Source: JAVBMP01 sp031552195
GTDB lineage: Bacteria; Desulfobacterota; Desulfovibrionia; Desulfovibrionales; Desulfovibrionaceae
Assembly: GCA_031552195.1 (NCBI GenBank)
Contig: JAVBMT010000015.1
Span: forward strand, 1-64,000
Direction of reading: 5' to 3'
DNA: 64,000 nucleotides
Made by a program: the position numbers and the translations under genes. This document shows positions 52,153 through 61,288 of this stretch, piece by piece (position 1 is the first letter of the stretch; the number at the start of each line of letters is the position of its first letter). The notes beneath the pieces are model-generated. The model did not search any database. It saw only the letters and a list, made by a program, of their open reading frames with translations, and was not told where the DNA came from.

Positions 52153-53505
52153 ATGCCCTACATTCAGAAGATCATTGACGGTCTTAAAATTTCCAGCCCG
52201 GCCCAGCCGGAGTTCTACCAGGCGGCGAGCGAAGTGCTCAACACCCTGCGCCCCCTGCTTGACAAAGAGCCCAAGTATTTGAAGCATAAAATACTTGAAC
52301 GCATTGTCGAGCCGGAACGCCAGGTTATGTTCCGCGTGGCCTGGGTAGACGACAAGGGCGAAGTGCAGGTCAATAAAGGCTACCGCGTGCAGTTCAATTC
52401 AGCGGTCGGGCCTTACAAGGGCGGCATCCGTTTTCACCCCAGCGTGAATGCGAGCATCATCAAGTTTCTTGGTTTCGAGCAGATTTTCAAAAACTCCCTG
52501 ACCGGCCTGGCTCTGGGCGGCGGCAAAGGCGGGGCGAACTTTGACCCCAAAGGCAAGTCAGACGGCGAAATAATGCGCTTCTGCCAGGCCTTCATGACCG
52601 AACTTTTCCGCCACGTGGGTCCGACCGTTGACGTTCCGGCGGGCGATATCGGCGTCGGCGCGCGTGAAATAGGCTATATGTACGGGCAATACAAGCGCTT
52701 GACCCGGTCGCACGACGGCGTTCTTACCGGCAAGGGCGTTTCTTACGGCGGATCGCTGGCCCGCAAGGAAGCAACCGGCTACGGCGCCGTTTATTTTGCG
52801 GAAAGCGTGCTCAGATCTATCGGGCACGGGCTGGAAGGCAAGGTCTGCACACTTTCCGGCTCCGGCAACGTGGCTATTTACGCCGTTGAAAAACTCTACC
52901 AGGTGGGAGCAAGGCCGGTTACGGTTTCAGACTCCAAGGGCATGATTTATCACGAGAAAGGCATCGACCTTGCCATGCTCAAGCAGGTTAAGGAGCAGGA
53001 AATGAAGCCCCTTGACCGCTATAAGGAACTTTGCCCGGACGCGGTTTACACCCCGGCAAGCGCATACCCGGCCGGGCGTAACGCGGTTTGGAGCATACCC
53101 TGCCAGGTGGCGTTCCCCTGCGCCACACAGAATGAACTGAACGAAGCCGATGCGCGCGAACTGGCCAAAAACGGTTGCCTCGCGGTTTGCGAAGGCGCCA
53201 ATATGCCTTCAACCCTTGAAGCCATCAAAGTCATGCACGATGCGGGCGTAATGCTGGCCCCGGCCAAGGCCGTAAACGCCGGCGGCGTCTCCACCAGCCA
53301 GCTGGAAATGGCGCAGAACGCCAGCATGCAGCAGTGGGACTTTACAACTGTCGATAACAAGCTGCGCGCCATCATGAATAATATGTTCACGCTGGCCCAT
53401 GAAACGGCCAAGGACTATAATGATCCGAAAAACCTTCTGCTCGGCGCCAACATTGCCGGTTTCAAAAAGGTTGCGGACAACATGATATCCCTCGGCGTTT
53501 ATTAA
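52153..53505 (+). CDS. gdhA: NADP-type glutamate dehydrogenase
   Basis: Assimilates ammonia onto 2-oxoglutarate, 450 aa; length and sequence fit the hexameric NADP-type GDH. Active-site blocks: GPYKGGIRFHPSVN, LALGGGKGGANFDPKGKS with the catalytic Lys, VPAGDIGVGAREIGYM, and the Rossmann segment LSGSGNVAIYAVEKL. The C-terminus has NAGGVSTSQLEMAQNA. Monocistronic, ending in a terminator at 53516. Confidence 0.96.
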   Translation: MPYIQKIIDGLKISSPAQPEFYQAASEVLNTLRPLLDKEPKYLKHKILERIVEPERQVMFRVAWVDDKGEVQVNKGYRVQFNSAVGPYKGGIRFHPSVNASIIKFLGFEQIFKNSLTGLALGGGKGGANFDPKGKSDGEIMRFCQAFMTELFRHVGPTVDVPAGDIGVGAREIGYMYGQYKRLTRSHDGVLTGKGVSYGGSLARKEATGYGAVYFAESVLRSIGHGLEGKVCTLSGSGNVAIYAVEKLYQVGARPVTVSDSKGMIYHEKGIDLAMLKQVKEQEMKPLDRYKELCPDAVYTPASAYPAGRNAVWSIPCQVAFPCATQNELNEADARELAKNGCLAVCEGANMPSTLEAIKVMHDAGVMLAPAKAVNAGGVSTSQLEMAQNASMQQWDFTTVDNKLRAIMNNMFTLAHETAKDYNDPKNLLLGANIAGFKKVADNMISLGVY

Positions 53506-53515
53506 TCAGCCGAAC

Positions 53516-53535
53516 GGCGGCCCGGCCGCCTTTTT
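53516..53535 (+). terminator. Terminator of gdhA
   Basis: Short GC stem GGCGG / CCGCC followed by five T, 10 bp after the gdhA stop. Confidence 0.7.
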
Positions 53536-53545
53536 CGGAAAATCC

Positions 53546-53592
53546 GCGGAGAGGCCGTTTCAGCCTGAGCACCTTGCTGAAACGGCCTCCGC
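53546..53592. repeat. Long hairpin downstream of gdhA
   Basis: Arms GAGGCCGTTTCAGC and GCTGAAACGGCCTC with flanking GCG/CGC (53546-53564 and 53576-53592), 11-nt loop. It could be a second terminator or transcript-end stabiliser. Confidence 0.7.
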
Positions 53593-53761
53593 TTACGCAA
53601 CCGGAAAAAACTTGCTGACAGACGCATGCTTTTCATTATATATTTAATTCATCCAAATCGTGAATATCATCGTTTATATAGCAAATTCAACAAGCGAAAT
53701 ATTACGGCGCTTTCATTTCCAGCCCTGATAAAGATAATAATAAAGTAAACAGGATAACCAC

Positions 53762-54100
53762 ATGGAGTACTCTTTTATGCTTACCAGAGGCCAAGTAGTC
53801 AGTGAACTTGCCAAATCGCTTCTGTTCAAAAAAGTTCAGGGGCATACCCTCATGGGTTTCATCGTGTATCGCGGCATTCCGGATATCGGCAAAATAGTCT
53901 CCAGCGTGACAGACTCAATGAATGAAGTGCACTATGTGGACCTTGACGACAGCGACACCATGATTTACTTCATGATGGTCGCCGGAGTCGACGCGCAAGA
54001 CCTGATAGGCAGAGGCCTGGCCAATATTCCGGATACTATAGTGTTTGAACTGGGCCGGTTGCTCTTCACCATGCGCGCCAAGGTAAGCTCTTATTCGTGA
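53762..54100 (+). CDS. Hypothetical protein, ~12 kDa
   Basis: 112 aa from the ATG at 53762; a second ATG at 53777 has GGAG about 10 nt upstream and may be the true start (107 aa). Compact soluble domain with mixed alpha/beta pattern (GHTLMGFIVYRGIP, EVHYVDLDDSDTMIYFMM), no signal peptide or TM helix. Not recognised. It has its own AT-rich promoter region and stands alone between gdhA and the methyltransferase. Confidence 0.7.
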   Translation: MEYSFMLTRGQVVSELAKSLLFKKVQGHTLMGFIVYRGIPDIGKIVSSVTDSMNEVHYVDLDDSDTMIYFMMVAGVDAQDLIGRGLANIPDTIVFELGRLLFTMRAKVSSYS

Positions 54101-54594
54101 ACTTTCGGGCCAGATTGTCTTGAAAAACTTTAACGCGGCCCGTTAGCCTCACTAGTAGCAAGACCGCCTTGCGAAGAGTTGCGGAACGCCTGGCTTTCAA
54201 TACTTCGTTTGAACCTGAGCCCGGGCGTTCTGGCCTAACGGCGATTACAAAAAAACGCAGGCGCTTTTTCCCTAAACACCCTTCACGGGTGTTTTTTTAT
54301 TGGCGCAAAGCAGGAGGCCAGGTTTGTTCAGAGCATTTTATTGAAAAATTGCCGGGATGGACTATTTTCACACGCCAACCTTCCTTTGCCAAATGAGCAA
54401 GAAGAGCATTTTTTACCGGCCAGAGGCGTGAGCCGCCTTTCTCAAGGCACGCCGCACTGACGGTTTGCCGGCGCAGCGGCCGTTCCCCCGGGGCAAATAA
54501 ATTTTTTAAAGCTGATTTACTATAAGACCTGCCATTCTCCGGAGGCAAAAAAAACTGAAGACAACACCCCTGACATTATATATAGTGTCATAAA
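54101..54594. other. Non-coding region with terminator
   Basis: No gene supported. The 170 bp before the terminator at 54275 could encode a small RNA or be the trailer of the upstream gene. An AGAGCATTTTA motif (54332-54342) resembles the dispersed repeat near hypD. Confidence 0.5.
54275..54298 (+). terminator. Rho-independent terminator
   Basis: Stem AACACCC / GGGTGTT with a TTCAC loop and a seven-T run; ends a plus-strand transcript, 175 bp after the hypothetical gene at 53762. Confidence 0.88.
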
Positions 54595-54609
54595 TGAAAA
54601 TGAATTTCA
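54595..54609 (+). promoter_or_regulatory. Fur-like operator
   Basis: TGAAAATGAATTTCA fits the 7-1-7 inverted Fur pattern TGATAATnATTATCA at 12 of 14 positions. It lies 65 bp before the methyltransferase start, in an AT-rich promoter region. Confidence 0.45.
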
Positions 54610-54673
54610 ATTAAAACTGGCTGCGTCCAGTCTGTACCGCCTTTTCAGCTTTGCGCGGAACCAAGGAGGCTCT

Positions 54674-55279
54674 ATGCTGAAAAAACTGATGAAAAATTGC
54701 CGCAAGCCGGAAGGACTTGCCGGGCGTGTTATTTTGCAGCTGATGAACATAGGGCACGGGTCCGCATCGCAATGGGGCCTGGCCCACTTCAACCCGGCTC
54801 CGAATGCGAAGGTTCTTGACATAGGCTGCGGCGGCGGGGCCAACATCGCCCGTATCTTGCAGCTTTGCCCGGAGGGTTTTGTCGAGGGGCTGGACTATTC
54901 CATTGAAAGCGTTGCCGCCAGCCGCAAGAAAAACGCCGGAAATCTCGGGCGGCGTTGCGCCGTGCGCCAGGGCTCCGTAAGCGACCTGCCTTATGAAAAC
55001 GAAAGTTTTGACGCGGTAACGGCCTTTGAAACCGTTTACTTCTGGCCGGACATAGAGAACGACCTTGCGGAGGTTCGCCGCGTGCTCAGGCCGGGCGGGC
55101 AATTTTTAATCTGCAACAACGCCGGAAGCTCACAGAACGGGCGTTGGGAAAAACTTATCGGCAACATGAAAATTTACAGCCAGGCTGAGCTTGCGGGCCT
55201 TCTTGCGGAAAGCGGTTTTGAAATCGCCACGCTCGACAGCGGCAAAAACGGATTCTGCCTGCTGGCGACAAAAAAATAG
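54674..55279 (+). CDS. Class I SAM-dependent methyltransferase
   Basis: Soluble methyltransferase, 201 aa. SAM motif I VLDIGCGGGANIARIL, then acidic GLDYSIESV, PYENESFDAVTAFETVYFWPD (motif of methyltransferase type 11) and LRPGGQFLICNN. Substrate cannot be deduced. Perfect AAGGAGG-type ribosome site, own terminator, and a Fur-like box upstream, so it is probably a monocistronic regulated gene. Confidence 0.9.
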   Translation: MLKKLMKNCRKPEGLAGRVILQLMNIGHGSASQWGLAHFNPAPNAKVLDIGCGGGANIARILQLCPEGFVEGLDYSIESVAASRKKNAGNLGRRCAVRQGSVSDLPYENESFDAVTAFETVYFWPDIENDLAEVRRVLRPGGQFLICNNAGSSQNGRWEKLIGNMKIYSQAELAGLLAESGFEIATLDSGKNGFCLLATKK

Positions 55280-55295
55280 CCTGGATTTCAACAGC

Positions 55296-55331
55296 GGAAA
55301 GCCCGGCTGGAGCGTTCCAGCCGGGCTTTCC
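55296..55331. terminator. Hairpin between convergent genes
   Basis: Perfect 16-bp stem GGAAAGCCCGGCTGGA and complement around a GCG loop, between the methyltransferase and the minus-strand regulator gene. Confidence 0.8.
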
Positions 55332-55366
55332 TGAATTTCATGGGCCGTGCAGCCTCGCCCCGGCGA

Positions 55367-56965
55367 TCACTTATCTTCGAAACCATCGGCAAGATCCGCC
55401 GCCGGAATATCGCTTCTTCTGACGCCGAGTTTTTTCATGCGTGACTCAAGCGTTTTGTGATTTATGCCCAAAATCGCGGCCGCTCCCTTTGGCCCGCTGA
55501 CACGCCCATCGGTCAGCCGCAGGGCTTCAAGAATATGCTTCCGCTCCAATTCGCTCAATGTCAATGGATGCTCGCTCTTATTAGGCGAATCTTCCTGATA
55601 TTCTGAAATTTTTATCCTAAGGGTCGGCCCTTGCGCAAGAATAACCGAACGTTCAACTATATTGCGCAGTTCTCTGATATTTCCCGGCCAGGAATAATTC
55701 ATCAACGCCCCCATGTCGTTTGATGAAATGCCCGTAATATTTTTATTAAGCCGTTGCGCGAAAAATTTTGCATAGTATTCTACCAGAAGGGAAATATCGC
55801 TTTTCCGCATGCGAAGTGGAGGAACATCTATGGGGAATACATTCAGCCTATAGTATAAATCTTCCCGGAAAGATCCATTTTTTACCTCTTTCGCCAGAAC
55901 GCGATTGGTTGCCGCCACAACACGAACGTTGACGTTAATAGTCTTGTAAGAACCGAGCCGTTCAAATTGCCCTTCCTCCAGCACCCTGAGCAGCTTCGTC
56001 TGGACGCTTAAAGGAAGTTCGCCTATCTCATCCAGAAAAAGAGTGGACCCATCAGCTATTTCAAGCCGGCCGAGCTGTTTTCCCACAGCGCCGGTAAAAG
56101 CGCCCTTTTCGTGCCCGAACAATTCATTTTCGATAATGGAGGGGGGCAATCCGCCGCAATCGATGCGTATCAGCGGCTTGTCCTTTCTGGAACTGCCTTC
56201 GTGGATGGCCCTGGCGATCAATTCTTTTCCAGTTCCGGTTTCTCCCAGAATAAGCACGGTGGAGTCAGTTTTAGCCACCTTGCCGACCTGCACCATGACA
56301 TTGCGCATGGCGTCGCTCTGCCCGATGAGCTGCCCGCTGCCGCCGACAGTCCTGATCTCTTCCTGGAGAGATATGTTCTCAACCGCGAGTTTGTTTTTCA
56401 GCTCCTGAATTTCCTTGATCGCCTGTTTCAGTTCAGCCTCGTTATTGCGCCTTTGCAGGGCATTGGCGAGAATTACGCTTACTATGGACAGCATATCAAT
56501 AGTATTTTTCGGAATGGAGCGCTTGACGTTGAAAGACCCGAATGAAAGCGAGCCGATTATGTGCCCGCCAACCACAATGGGGATGAATATAGTGGTCTTG
56601 ATATTGATTCGTTTAAAGAATTTTTTGTCGTTTTCCGCTTCATCCGGAAGTTCATCCACATTTTCGATGAACAGCGGTTTTTTGGATTCATGTATTTTTT
56701 TATATACCCAAGGAAAATCAGAAGTGCAGTATTTGTCGTGAAATCTGCTGCAATCCCTAGCCCAGCAAAGGGTTCCCTGAAAGCGTCCGTTTTTGTCCGG
56801 AAGATTGAGAAGCGTTCCTCTGTCAAAGTTTATAAAGTCCACAACTTGCTGAAGAGCCCGTTCGATATGCTCATCTACATGTTCTGCGGGCAAGTTGACA
56901 AAACTCGCGCCCATGTTGGCTATAAATAAATATTCACTGTAAAATTCAGGATAATTATCTTCCAT
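55367..56965 (-). CDS. Sigma-54 enhancer-binding regulator with GAF domain
   Basis: Transcription activator for RpoN, 532 aa. N-terminal GAF-like sensor about 15-180 (VVDFINFDRGTLLNLP, IFIPIVVGGHIIGSLSFGS), coiled linker about 180-210, AAA+ domain about 220-445 with Walker A GETGTGKE, the sigma-54-contacting loop GAFTGA, Walker B LFLDEIGELPL and R-finger region FREDLYYRLNVFPI, then a Fis-type HTH (VSGPKGAAAILGINHKTLES). No receiver domain, so it likely senses a small ligand through GAF. Divergent from the TRAP transporter, with a -24/-12 promoter and inverted repeat between, hence the probable regulator of that transporter. Confidence 0.94.
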   Translation of the reverse strand: MEDNYPEFYSEYLFIANMGASFVNLPAEHVDEHIERALQQVVDFINFDRGTLLNLPDKNGRFQGTLCWARDCSRFHDKYCTSDFPWVYKKIHESKKPLFIENVDELPDEAENDKKFFKRINIKTTIFIPIVVGGHIIGSLSFGSFNVKRSIPKNTIDMLSIVSVILANALQRRNNEAELKQAIKEIQELKNKLAVENISLQEEIRTVGGSGQLIGQSDAMRNVMVQVGKVAKTDSTVLILGETGTGKELIARAIHEGSSRKDKPLIRIDCGGLPPSIIENELFGHEKGAFTGAVGKQLGRLEIADGSTLFLDEIGELPLSVQTKLLRVLEEGQFERLGSYKTINVNVRVVAATNRVLAKEVKNGSFREDLYYRLNVFPIDVPPLRMRKSDISLLVEYYAKFFAQRLNKNITGISSNDMGALMNYSWPGNIRELRNIVERSVILAQGPTLRIKISEYQEDSPNKSEHPLTLSELERKHILEALRLTDGRVSGPKGAAAILGINHKTLESRMKKLGVRRSDIPAADLADGFEDK

Positions 56966-57617
56966 CGCTTCCTCATCAGCGCTCTGCGAAAACCGCAGCC
57001 AAACTTCGAAACAGGCGGGAAAGGCCCCCTATCGCTCCGGATGCGTCTATCGTTTCCCCGGCGTGTATTTTCTTTGGCAAACCGCCGCAGTTCTTCTTCC
57101 GGAGCGTCCGGCCTGATTGCAAAGAAGCCACGCCCGCCGACGCCCGAACGTTCTCCAAGCGGCCTTCGCAAGCTTTGGCTATACGTTCGCTATTCGAGCG
57201 CGAGCCGGAAACAACCGCTAAACATACGCCCGTTCAGTTCCGTGGGCATCTGGCTACGCTGCTTCGCGGAACGCCCGTGAAGGTAACTCCGGAAAGGCGG
57301 CTGCCATGGCCGTTGTTGGAATATATCCGCTATGCCTCATTTCGCCAAGGCTTCTTTCAGGGCAAAACGCAAAAGATCCGCCTGAGTGGTGTTATACCTA
57401 CGGGGACCGGATCTTCCGGCTGTCCTGACCATGCGGAAAATATTTCAAGAGTCAATTCCCAGGATGCCAATCGGGTAATTAGGGCGGCAATACCGGGGCG
57501 GAACCGCGATACGTTGCTACTCCCGTTATGGCGGGACGCGGATGCCGCGCCATTTCCGAAATCTTCAGGCCATGAAACCAGACGGCTTAGCGCCGCGATA
57601 CTCCAGAAACAATAATT
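56966..57617. other. Gene-free region, probably decayed coding sequence
   Basis: GC-rich, with several short overlapping frames but none with ribosome site or recognised product. On the minus strand two frames read GRGFFAIRPDAPEEELRRFA and, one base shifted, KKIHAGETIDASGAIGGL around 57158-57000, which joined look protein-like; this suggests a frameshifted remnant. Confidence 0.45.
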
Positions 57618-57649
57618 CCTGAAATAACAGAAATCGCTTTTATTTCAGG
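57618..57649 (+). promoter_or_regulatory. Inverted repeat, candidate enhancer site for the sigma-54 activator
   Basis: Perfect 10-bp arms CCTGAAATAA / TTATTTCAGG separated by 12 bp, about 95 bp upstream of the -24 element. Position and symmetry fit a Fis-type HTH dimer site. Confidence 0.65.
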
Positions 57650-57744
57650 ACAGCTACCGCTCCTCAGAATGTCCGACAAGGAATGCCATATACTTTTACC
57701 TTTTATAACAGCACCTTATCCCTAATGACAAATTGAGCCTGAAC

Positions 57745-57760
57745 TGGCATACTTTGTGCT
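57745..57760 (+). promoter_or_regulatory. Sigma-54 (-24/-12) promoter
   Basis: TGGCATACTTTGTGCT has GG and GC exactly 10 nt apart and matches TGGCAC-N5-TTGC at most positions. It faces the TRAP transporter gene, 332 bp upstream of its start. Confidence 0.7.
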
Positions 57761-57795
57761 TATTTTAACAATCAAGCGGATTTTTCTATCAACCG

Positions 57796-57860
57796 CTTGC
57801 CGCCTGCATGATCCGGGGGTGGTCATAGCCCGAACCGCTCAAAAAAAATCAGGCGGCAAG
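57796..57860 (+). other. Leader inverted repeat upstream of the TRAP genes
   Basis: Perfect 11-bp arms CTTGCCGCCTG / CAGGCGGCAAG separated by 43 nt, just downstream of the predicted sigma-54 start. The long 5' leader (about 320 nt) encodes no recognised peptide; a folded regulatory leader is possible. Confidence 0.5.
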
Positions 57861-58091
57861 CATTCACAGGATTGCCGCAACTGCCAGGCAAGAAAGAATA
57901 TGTTCCTGGTGCAGGCAACGCCGCCTGGCGGGAAAACCGCTGATTGCCTTAGAAATTACGGGCGCCGCATGTTACGGGAGCCATAATGCAATAGGGCGGC
58001 AGACAGTCCGCCGGCAGTTTGCCCGTTTATTTTTCCTTCGCATTTGCCGTTGAGGCTTGAAACAGCGTTAACACACCCCTAAGGAGGATAT

Positions 58092-60053
58092 ATGTCCGAG
58101 AACACCTGTACCACTCCCTGCGCGATGCCTGCCGACAGGCCGTGGGAACCCGCCATAGACAAGCCTGAACCGGATTCGGCCGTTCGGCGCATCGCCAAGA
58201 CCTTCGGCGACAGGCTGATGGACTTGAGCGGAATAGCCTTGTTCGCGCTTATGATCCTCACCGTGCTCGACGTTACCTTGCGCTCCGTTTTCAACCTGCC
58301 GGTGAAGGGGAGCATGGAGCTTGTGGAAATTTTCATGATCATGGCCGTTTTCCCGGCCTTTATCTGGATTCAGAACAATGAAGTGCACCTGAACGTAGAC
58401 CTGCTCACCGGAATGCTGCCCCTGGCCTGGCAGAGGGTGCTGGCTGTTTTCTGCCAGACCGTAAGCGTGGTCTTCATCAGCATTCTGGCTTATGAGCTGT
58501 TCAATCAGACCATGATCAAAATGCAGGAGGCGGACGCCACCCTGCTGCTGAAAATTCCGCTTTGGCCCTTTGTCGGCCTGGCCGCCCTGTGTCTTTTGCT
58601 GCTGGCCTTTTACACCCTGCTCGATCTTCTGAAATCCATAGACTGTTGCCGCACCATGGGCAAAACCTGGGCCATAGCCCCGGCCCTGCTCCTTGCCGTG
58701 GCCGTCTGCGCCATTCCCTTCATAATGGCCGGAACGCGCATGGGATTCTCGCGCGGGGCCTTCGGCGGAATTATCATGGGCTACATGTTCATACTCATCC
58801 TGGGAGGCATGCCCATAGGGGTGGCTATGCTGGTTTCCGGCCTGCAAGGCCTGATCATGTTCATGCCCAGCCTTGACATAGCCCTCGGAATGGCCGGCGG
58901 GTCACCCTATTACAGCGTGGCCTCGCTGGCCTTCAGCGTCATTCCCATGTTTGTGCTTATGGGCGAACTGGCCCTGTTCGGCGAGGTAAGCACAGACCTG
59001 TTCCGGGCGGCCAGCACCTGCCTCGGCAGGCTGCCGGGCGGCCTGGCAATTTCAAGCGTGTGCGGCTGCGCCGGTTTCGCCGCGGTTTGCGGAGATTCCA
59101 TGGCCACGGCCATGACCATGGCTTCGGTCGGCCTGCCCGCCATGAAGGAAAAAAACTACGACCCGGCCTTCGGAGCGGCCTGCCTGAGCATAGGCGGCAC
59201 CCTGGGCATTCTCATTCCGCCCTCCATGGGCTTCATCGTTTACTCGATAGTCACGGAAGAGTCAGTCGGCCGCCTCTTCATGGCCGGCATCGTTCCCGGC
59301 ATTTTGCTGACCGCCATAATCTGCGCCACCATTATAATAGTAGCCACCTTGAACCCCACGGTGGCCCCGCGCGGCGACGCCACCACCACAAGGGAAAAAC
59401 TGCGCTCACTGGCCGGCATGCTGCCCATGCTCGGCCTGTTTTCCGTAATCATGGGCGGCATTCTTACCGGCCTGTGCACCCCGACCGAAGGCGGGGCCGT
59501 GGGCAGTTTCGCCTGCCTGCTGTACTGCGTGGCGCGCGGGCGCCTGAACTTCCACACCCTGCGCCACGCCCTGCGCCAGACCAGCATCCTGACCTCCAAG
59601 ATCTTCCTCATACTTATCGGCGTGGGCATTATGGGCTATTTTCTCGCCTCCACCCGCCTGCCTTTCATCCTTACGGACCTCATTGTGGAATCAGGCCTGG
59701 GCAAGTATACGATATTGCTTATGATCGTCGTGCTTTACCTCATACTCGGCTGCCTGATGAACGTTATTCCCATGGTCATGCTGGTGCTTCCGGCCCTGTT
59801 CCCCACCGTGGTGGCCCTGGGGTTCGACCCCATATGGTTCGGCGTTATCACCGTTCTGCTTATGGAACTCGGGCAGATCACCCCGCCCATAGGCGTGCTG
59901 GTGTTCGCCATGAGCAGCGTCGTGCCGGAGGTGCCCATGATGCGCATCTTCAAGTACGTGGTCCCCTTCTTCTTCTCCATTTTCTTCTGCGTGCTGCTGT
60001 TGACCATATTCCCGCAGATATGCCTTTTCCTGCCAGACTTGCTGTTGAAGTAA
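58092..60053 (+). CDS. TRAP transporter fused small and large permease (DctQM)
   Basis: Inner-membrane secondary transporter, 653 aa. The first ~200 residues are a DctQ-like four-TM domain (LTVLDVTLRSVFNLPVKGSM, EIFMIMAVFPAFIWIQ); a linker follows and then the 12-TM DctM domain with hallmark blocks GMPIGVAMLVSGL, CGDSMATAMTMASVGLPAM, GGTLGILIPPSMGFIVYSI, PTEGGAVGSF and MELGQITPPIGVLVF. The ribosome site AAGGAGG is close. It is driven from the sigma-54 promoter at 57745 and followed 32 nt later by dctP. Substrate unknown; TRAP systems take up organic acids, sulfonates and similar anions. Confidence 0.95.
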   Translation: MSENTCTTPCAMPADRPWEPAIDKPEPDSAVRRIAKTFGDRLMDLSGIALFALMILTVLDVTLRSVFNLPVKGSMELVEIFMIMAVFPAFIWIQNNEVHLNVDLLTGMLPLAWQRVLAVFCQTVSVVFISILAYELFNQTMIKMQEADATLLLKIPLWPFVGLAALCLLLLAFYTLLDLLKSIDCCRTMGKTWAIAPALLLAVAVCAIPFIMAGTRMGFSRGAFGGIIMGYMFILILGGMPIGVAMLVSGLQGLIMFMPSLDIALGMAGGSPYYSVASLAFSVIPMFVLMGELALFGEVSTDLFRAASTCLGRLPGGLAISSVCGCAGFAAVCGDSMATAMTMASVGLPAMKEKNYDPAFGAACLSIGGTLGILIPPSMGFIVYSIVTEESVGRLFMAGIVPGILLTAIICATIIIVATLNPTVAPRGDATTTREKLRSLAGMLPMLGLFSVIMGGILTGLCTPTEGGAVGSFACLLYCVARGRLNFHTLRHALRQTSILTSKIFLILIGVGIMGYFLASTRLPFILTDLIVESGLGKYTILLMIVVLYLILGCLMNVIPMVMLVLPALFPTVVALGFDPIWFGVITVLLMELGQITPPIGVLVFAMSSVVPEVPMMRIFKYVVPFFFSIFFCVLLLTIFPQICLFLPDLLLK

Positions 60054-60085
60054 ATATTAAAACCAACCTTATTCAGGAGACAGTT

Positions 60086-61177
60086 ATGTTCAAGAAATTT
60101 ATCGGAACAACCCTGGCCGCCTTTTTACTGCTTATTCCGGGCCTGGCCGCCCAGGCGGCCCAGTTTGAAATGAGCGCCACCAGCATGATGATGACCACCC
60201 ATCCGGTTGTGGCCAACGCGATAATACCGACGCTTGAACTCATGAAAGAACGCACCGGCGGAAAACTTGACGTCACCATGTACAACGCCGGAACCCTGGT
60301 GCCTGACGCGGAGCTTTACCCCAGCGTCGAACGCGGCATCGTGGACATGGTTCTGTTCTTCCCGCCGCGCACCCCGCACCTATTCCCCATCCTGGTGCTC
60401 GGCGACTATCCGTTCCTCTTCACCTCTTCGCGGGCGGCCGGTTTCTCTTTGAACTCGCTATATGCGAACAACCCGGAAATGCAGGAGGAGCTGAAGAAAA
60501 TTCACGTTCTTTCCTTCACTTCGTCGACCCCCAAAGACCTGGTGAGCATAAAGCCCATCCGCACCCTTGAAGACATGCAAGGCAAACGCGTTGGCGTGCT
60601 TGACGCGGCCTCGTCTGAAGTAATCACCCTGCTGGGCGGAACGGCCATCACCATGCCCCTGACCGACATGTACATGGGCCTGCAACGCGGCATGCTTGAC
60701 GCCGTTCTGGCCCCCATTCCCACCTATCGCTCCACCAAAGTCTGCGAAGTGGGCAAATACATCACCAAGTGTAACGTCTCAGTCAGCGCGGCCCCCTTCT
60801 TCATGAACAAAAAGTCGCACGACAAGCTTCCCCCCGACATTAAAAAGGTTGTTGACGACCTTTCCGGCTTCCCGCTCACCGCGCTGCACTGCAACTGGGT
60901 TGAAAAAAGCATGGAAGCCGACCTCAGGTATCTGGTCGAAAACGACAAGGTGCAGGTAATTCCGCTCAGCCCGGAAGAAAGCGCCCGCTGGGCCGCCAAG
61001 ACCGAACCCATGTACGGGAAATGGAAGGAAAACGCCCGCAAGGCAGGCGTGAAGGACCCTGACGGCCTGCTCAAGGAACTGCAAGGTTACGCCAAGACCT
61101 TCAACGAAGTGGAAACCCAGAAGGCCGAAACCGCCAAATACAAGGACGTCCTGGGCAAGCTTTACATGGTGTTCTAG
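60086..61177 (+). CDS. TRAP transporter periplasmic solute-binding protein (DctP)
   Basis: Secreted receptor, 363 aa, signal peptide ending AAQAA (about residue 26), AGGAGA ribosome site. DctP-family blocks: MKERTGGKLDVTMYNAGTL, PSVERGIVDMVLFFP, the GKRVGVLDAASSEVITLLGG substrate-loop region and LTDMYMGLQRGMLDAVLAPI; the usual buried Arg region is present as KPIRTLEDM. It binds the ligand and delivers it to the fused permease encoded just upstream. A terminator follows. The ligand cannot be named from sequence. Confidence 0.94.
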   Translation: MFKKFIGTTLAAFLLLIPGLAAQAAQFEMSATSMMMTTHPVVANAIIPTLELMKERTGGKLDVTMYNAGTLVPDAELYPSVERGIVDMVLFFPPRTPHLFPILVLGDYPFLFTSSRAAGFSLNSLYANNPEMQEELKKIHVLSFTSSTPKDLVSIKPIRTLEDMQGKRVGVLDAASSEVITLLGGTAITMPLTDMYMGLQRGMLDAVLAPIPTYRSTKVCEVGKYITKCNVSVSAAPFFMNKKSHDKLPPDIKKVVDDLSGFPLTALHCNWVEKSMEADLRYLVENDKVQVIPLSPEESARWAAKTEPMYGKWKENARKAGVKDPDGLLKELQGYAKTFNEVETQKAETAKYKDVLGKLYMVF

Positions 61178-61253
61178 GCCGTAGCATACCGTTAGATGAC
61201 GACTCTGAAAATTATCACGGCGTCATTATAGGCGAATAAGCGGTCCTTTCAAG

Positions 61254-61288
61254 GGCGGGCATGCGTAGTACGCGCATGCCCGCCTTTT
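61254..61288 (+). terminator. Terminator of the TRAP operon
   Basis: Perfect 12-bp stem GGCGGGCATGCG / CGCATGCCCGCC followed by TTTT, 76 bp after the dctP stop. Confidence 0.9.

Noticed and set aside
59060..61177. 705-codon frame joining the end of the TRAP permease (other frame) with dctP
   Set aside because: The first ~340 codons are a His/Arg-rich shadow of dctQM; the true dctP start at 60086 has a signal peptide and ribosome site.
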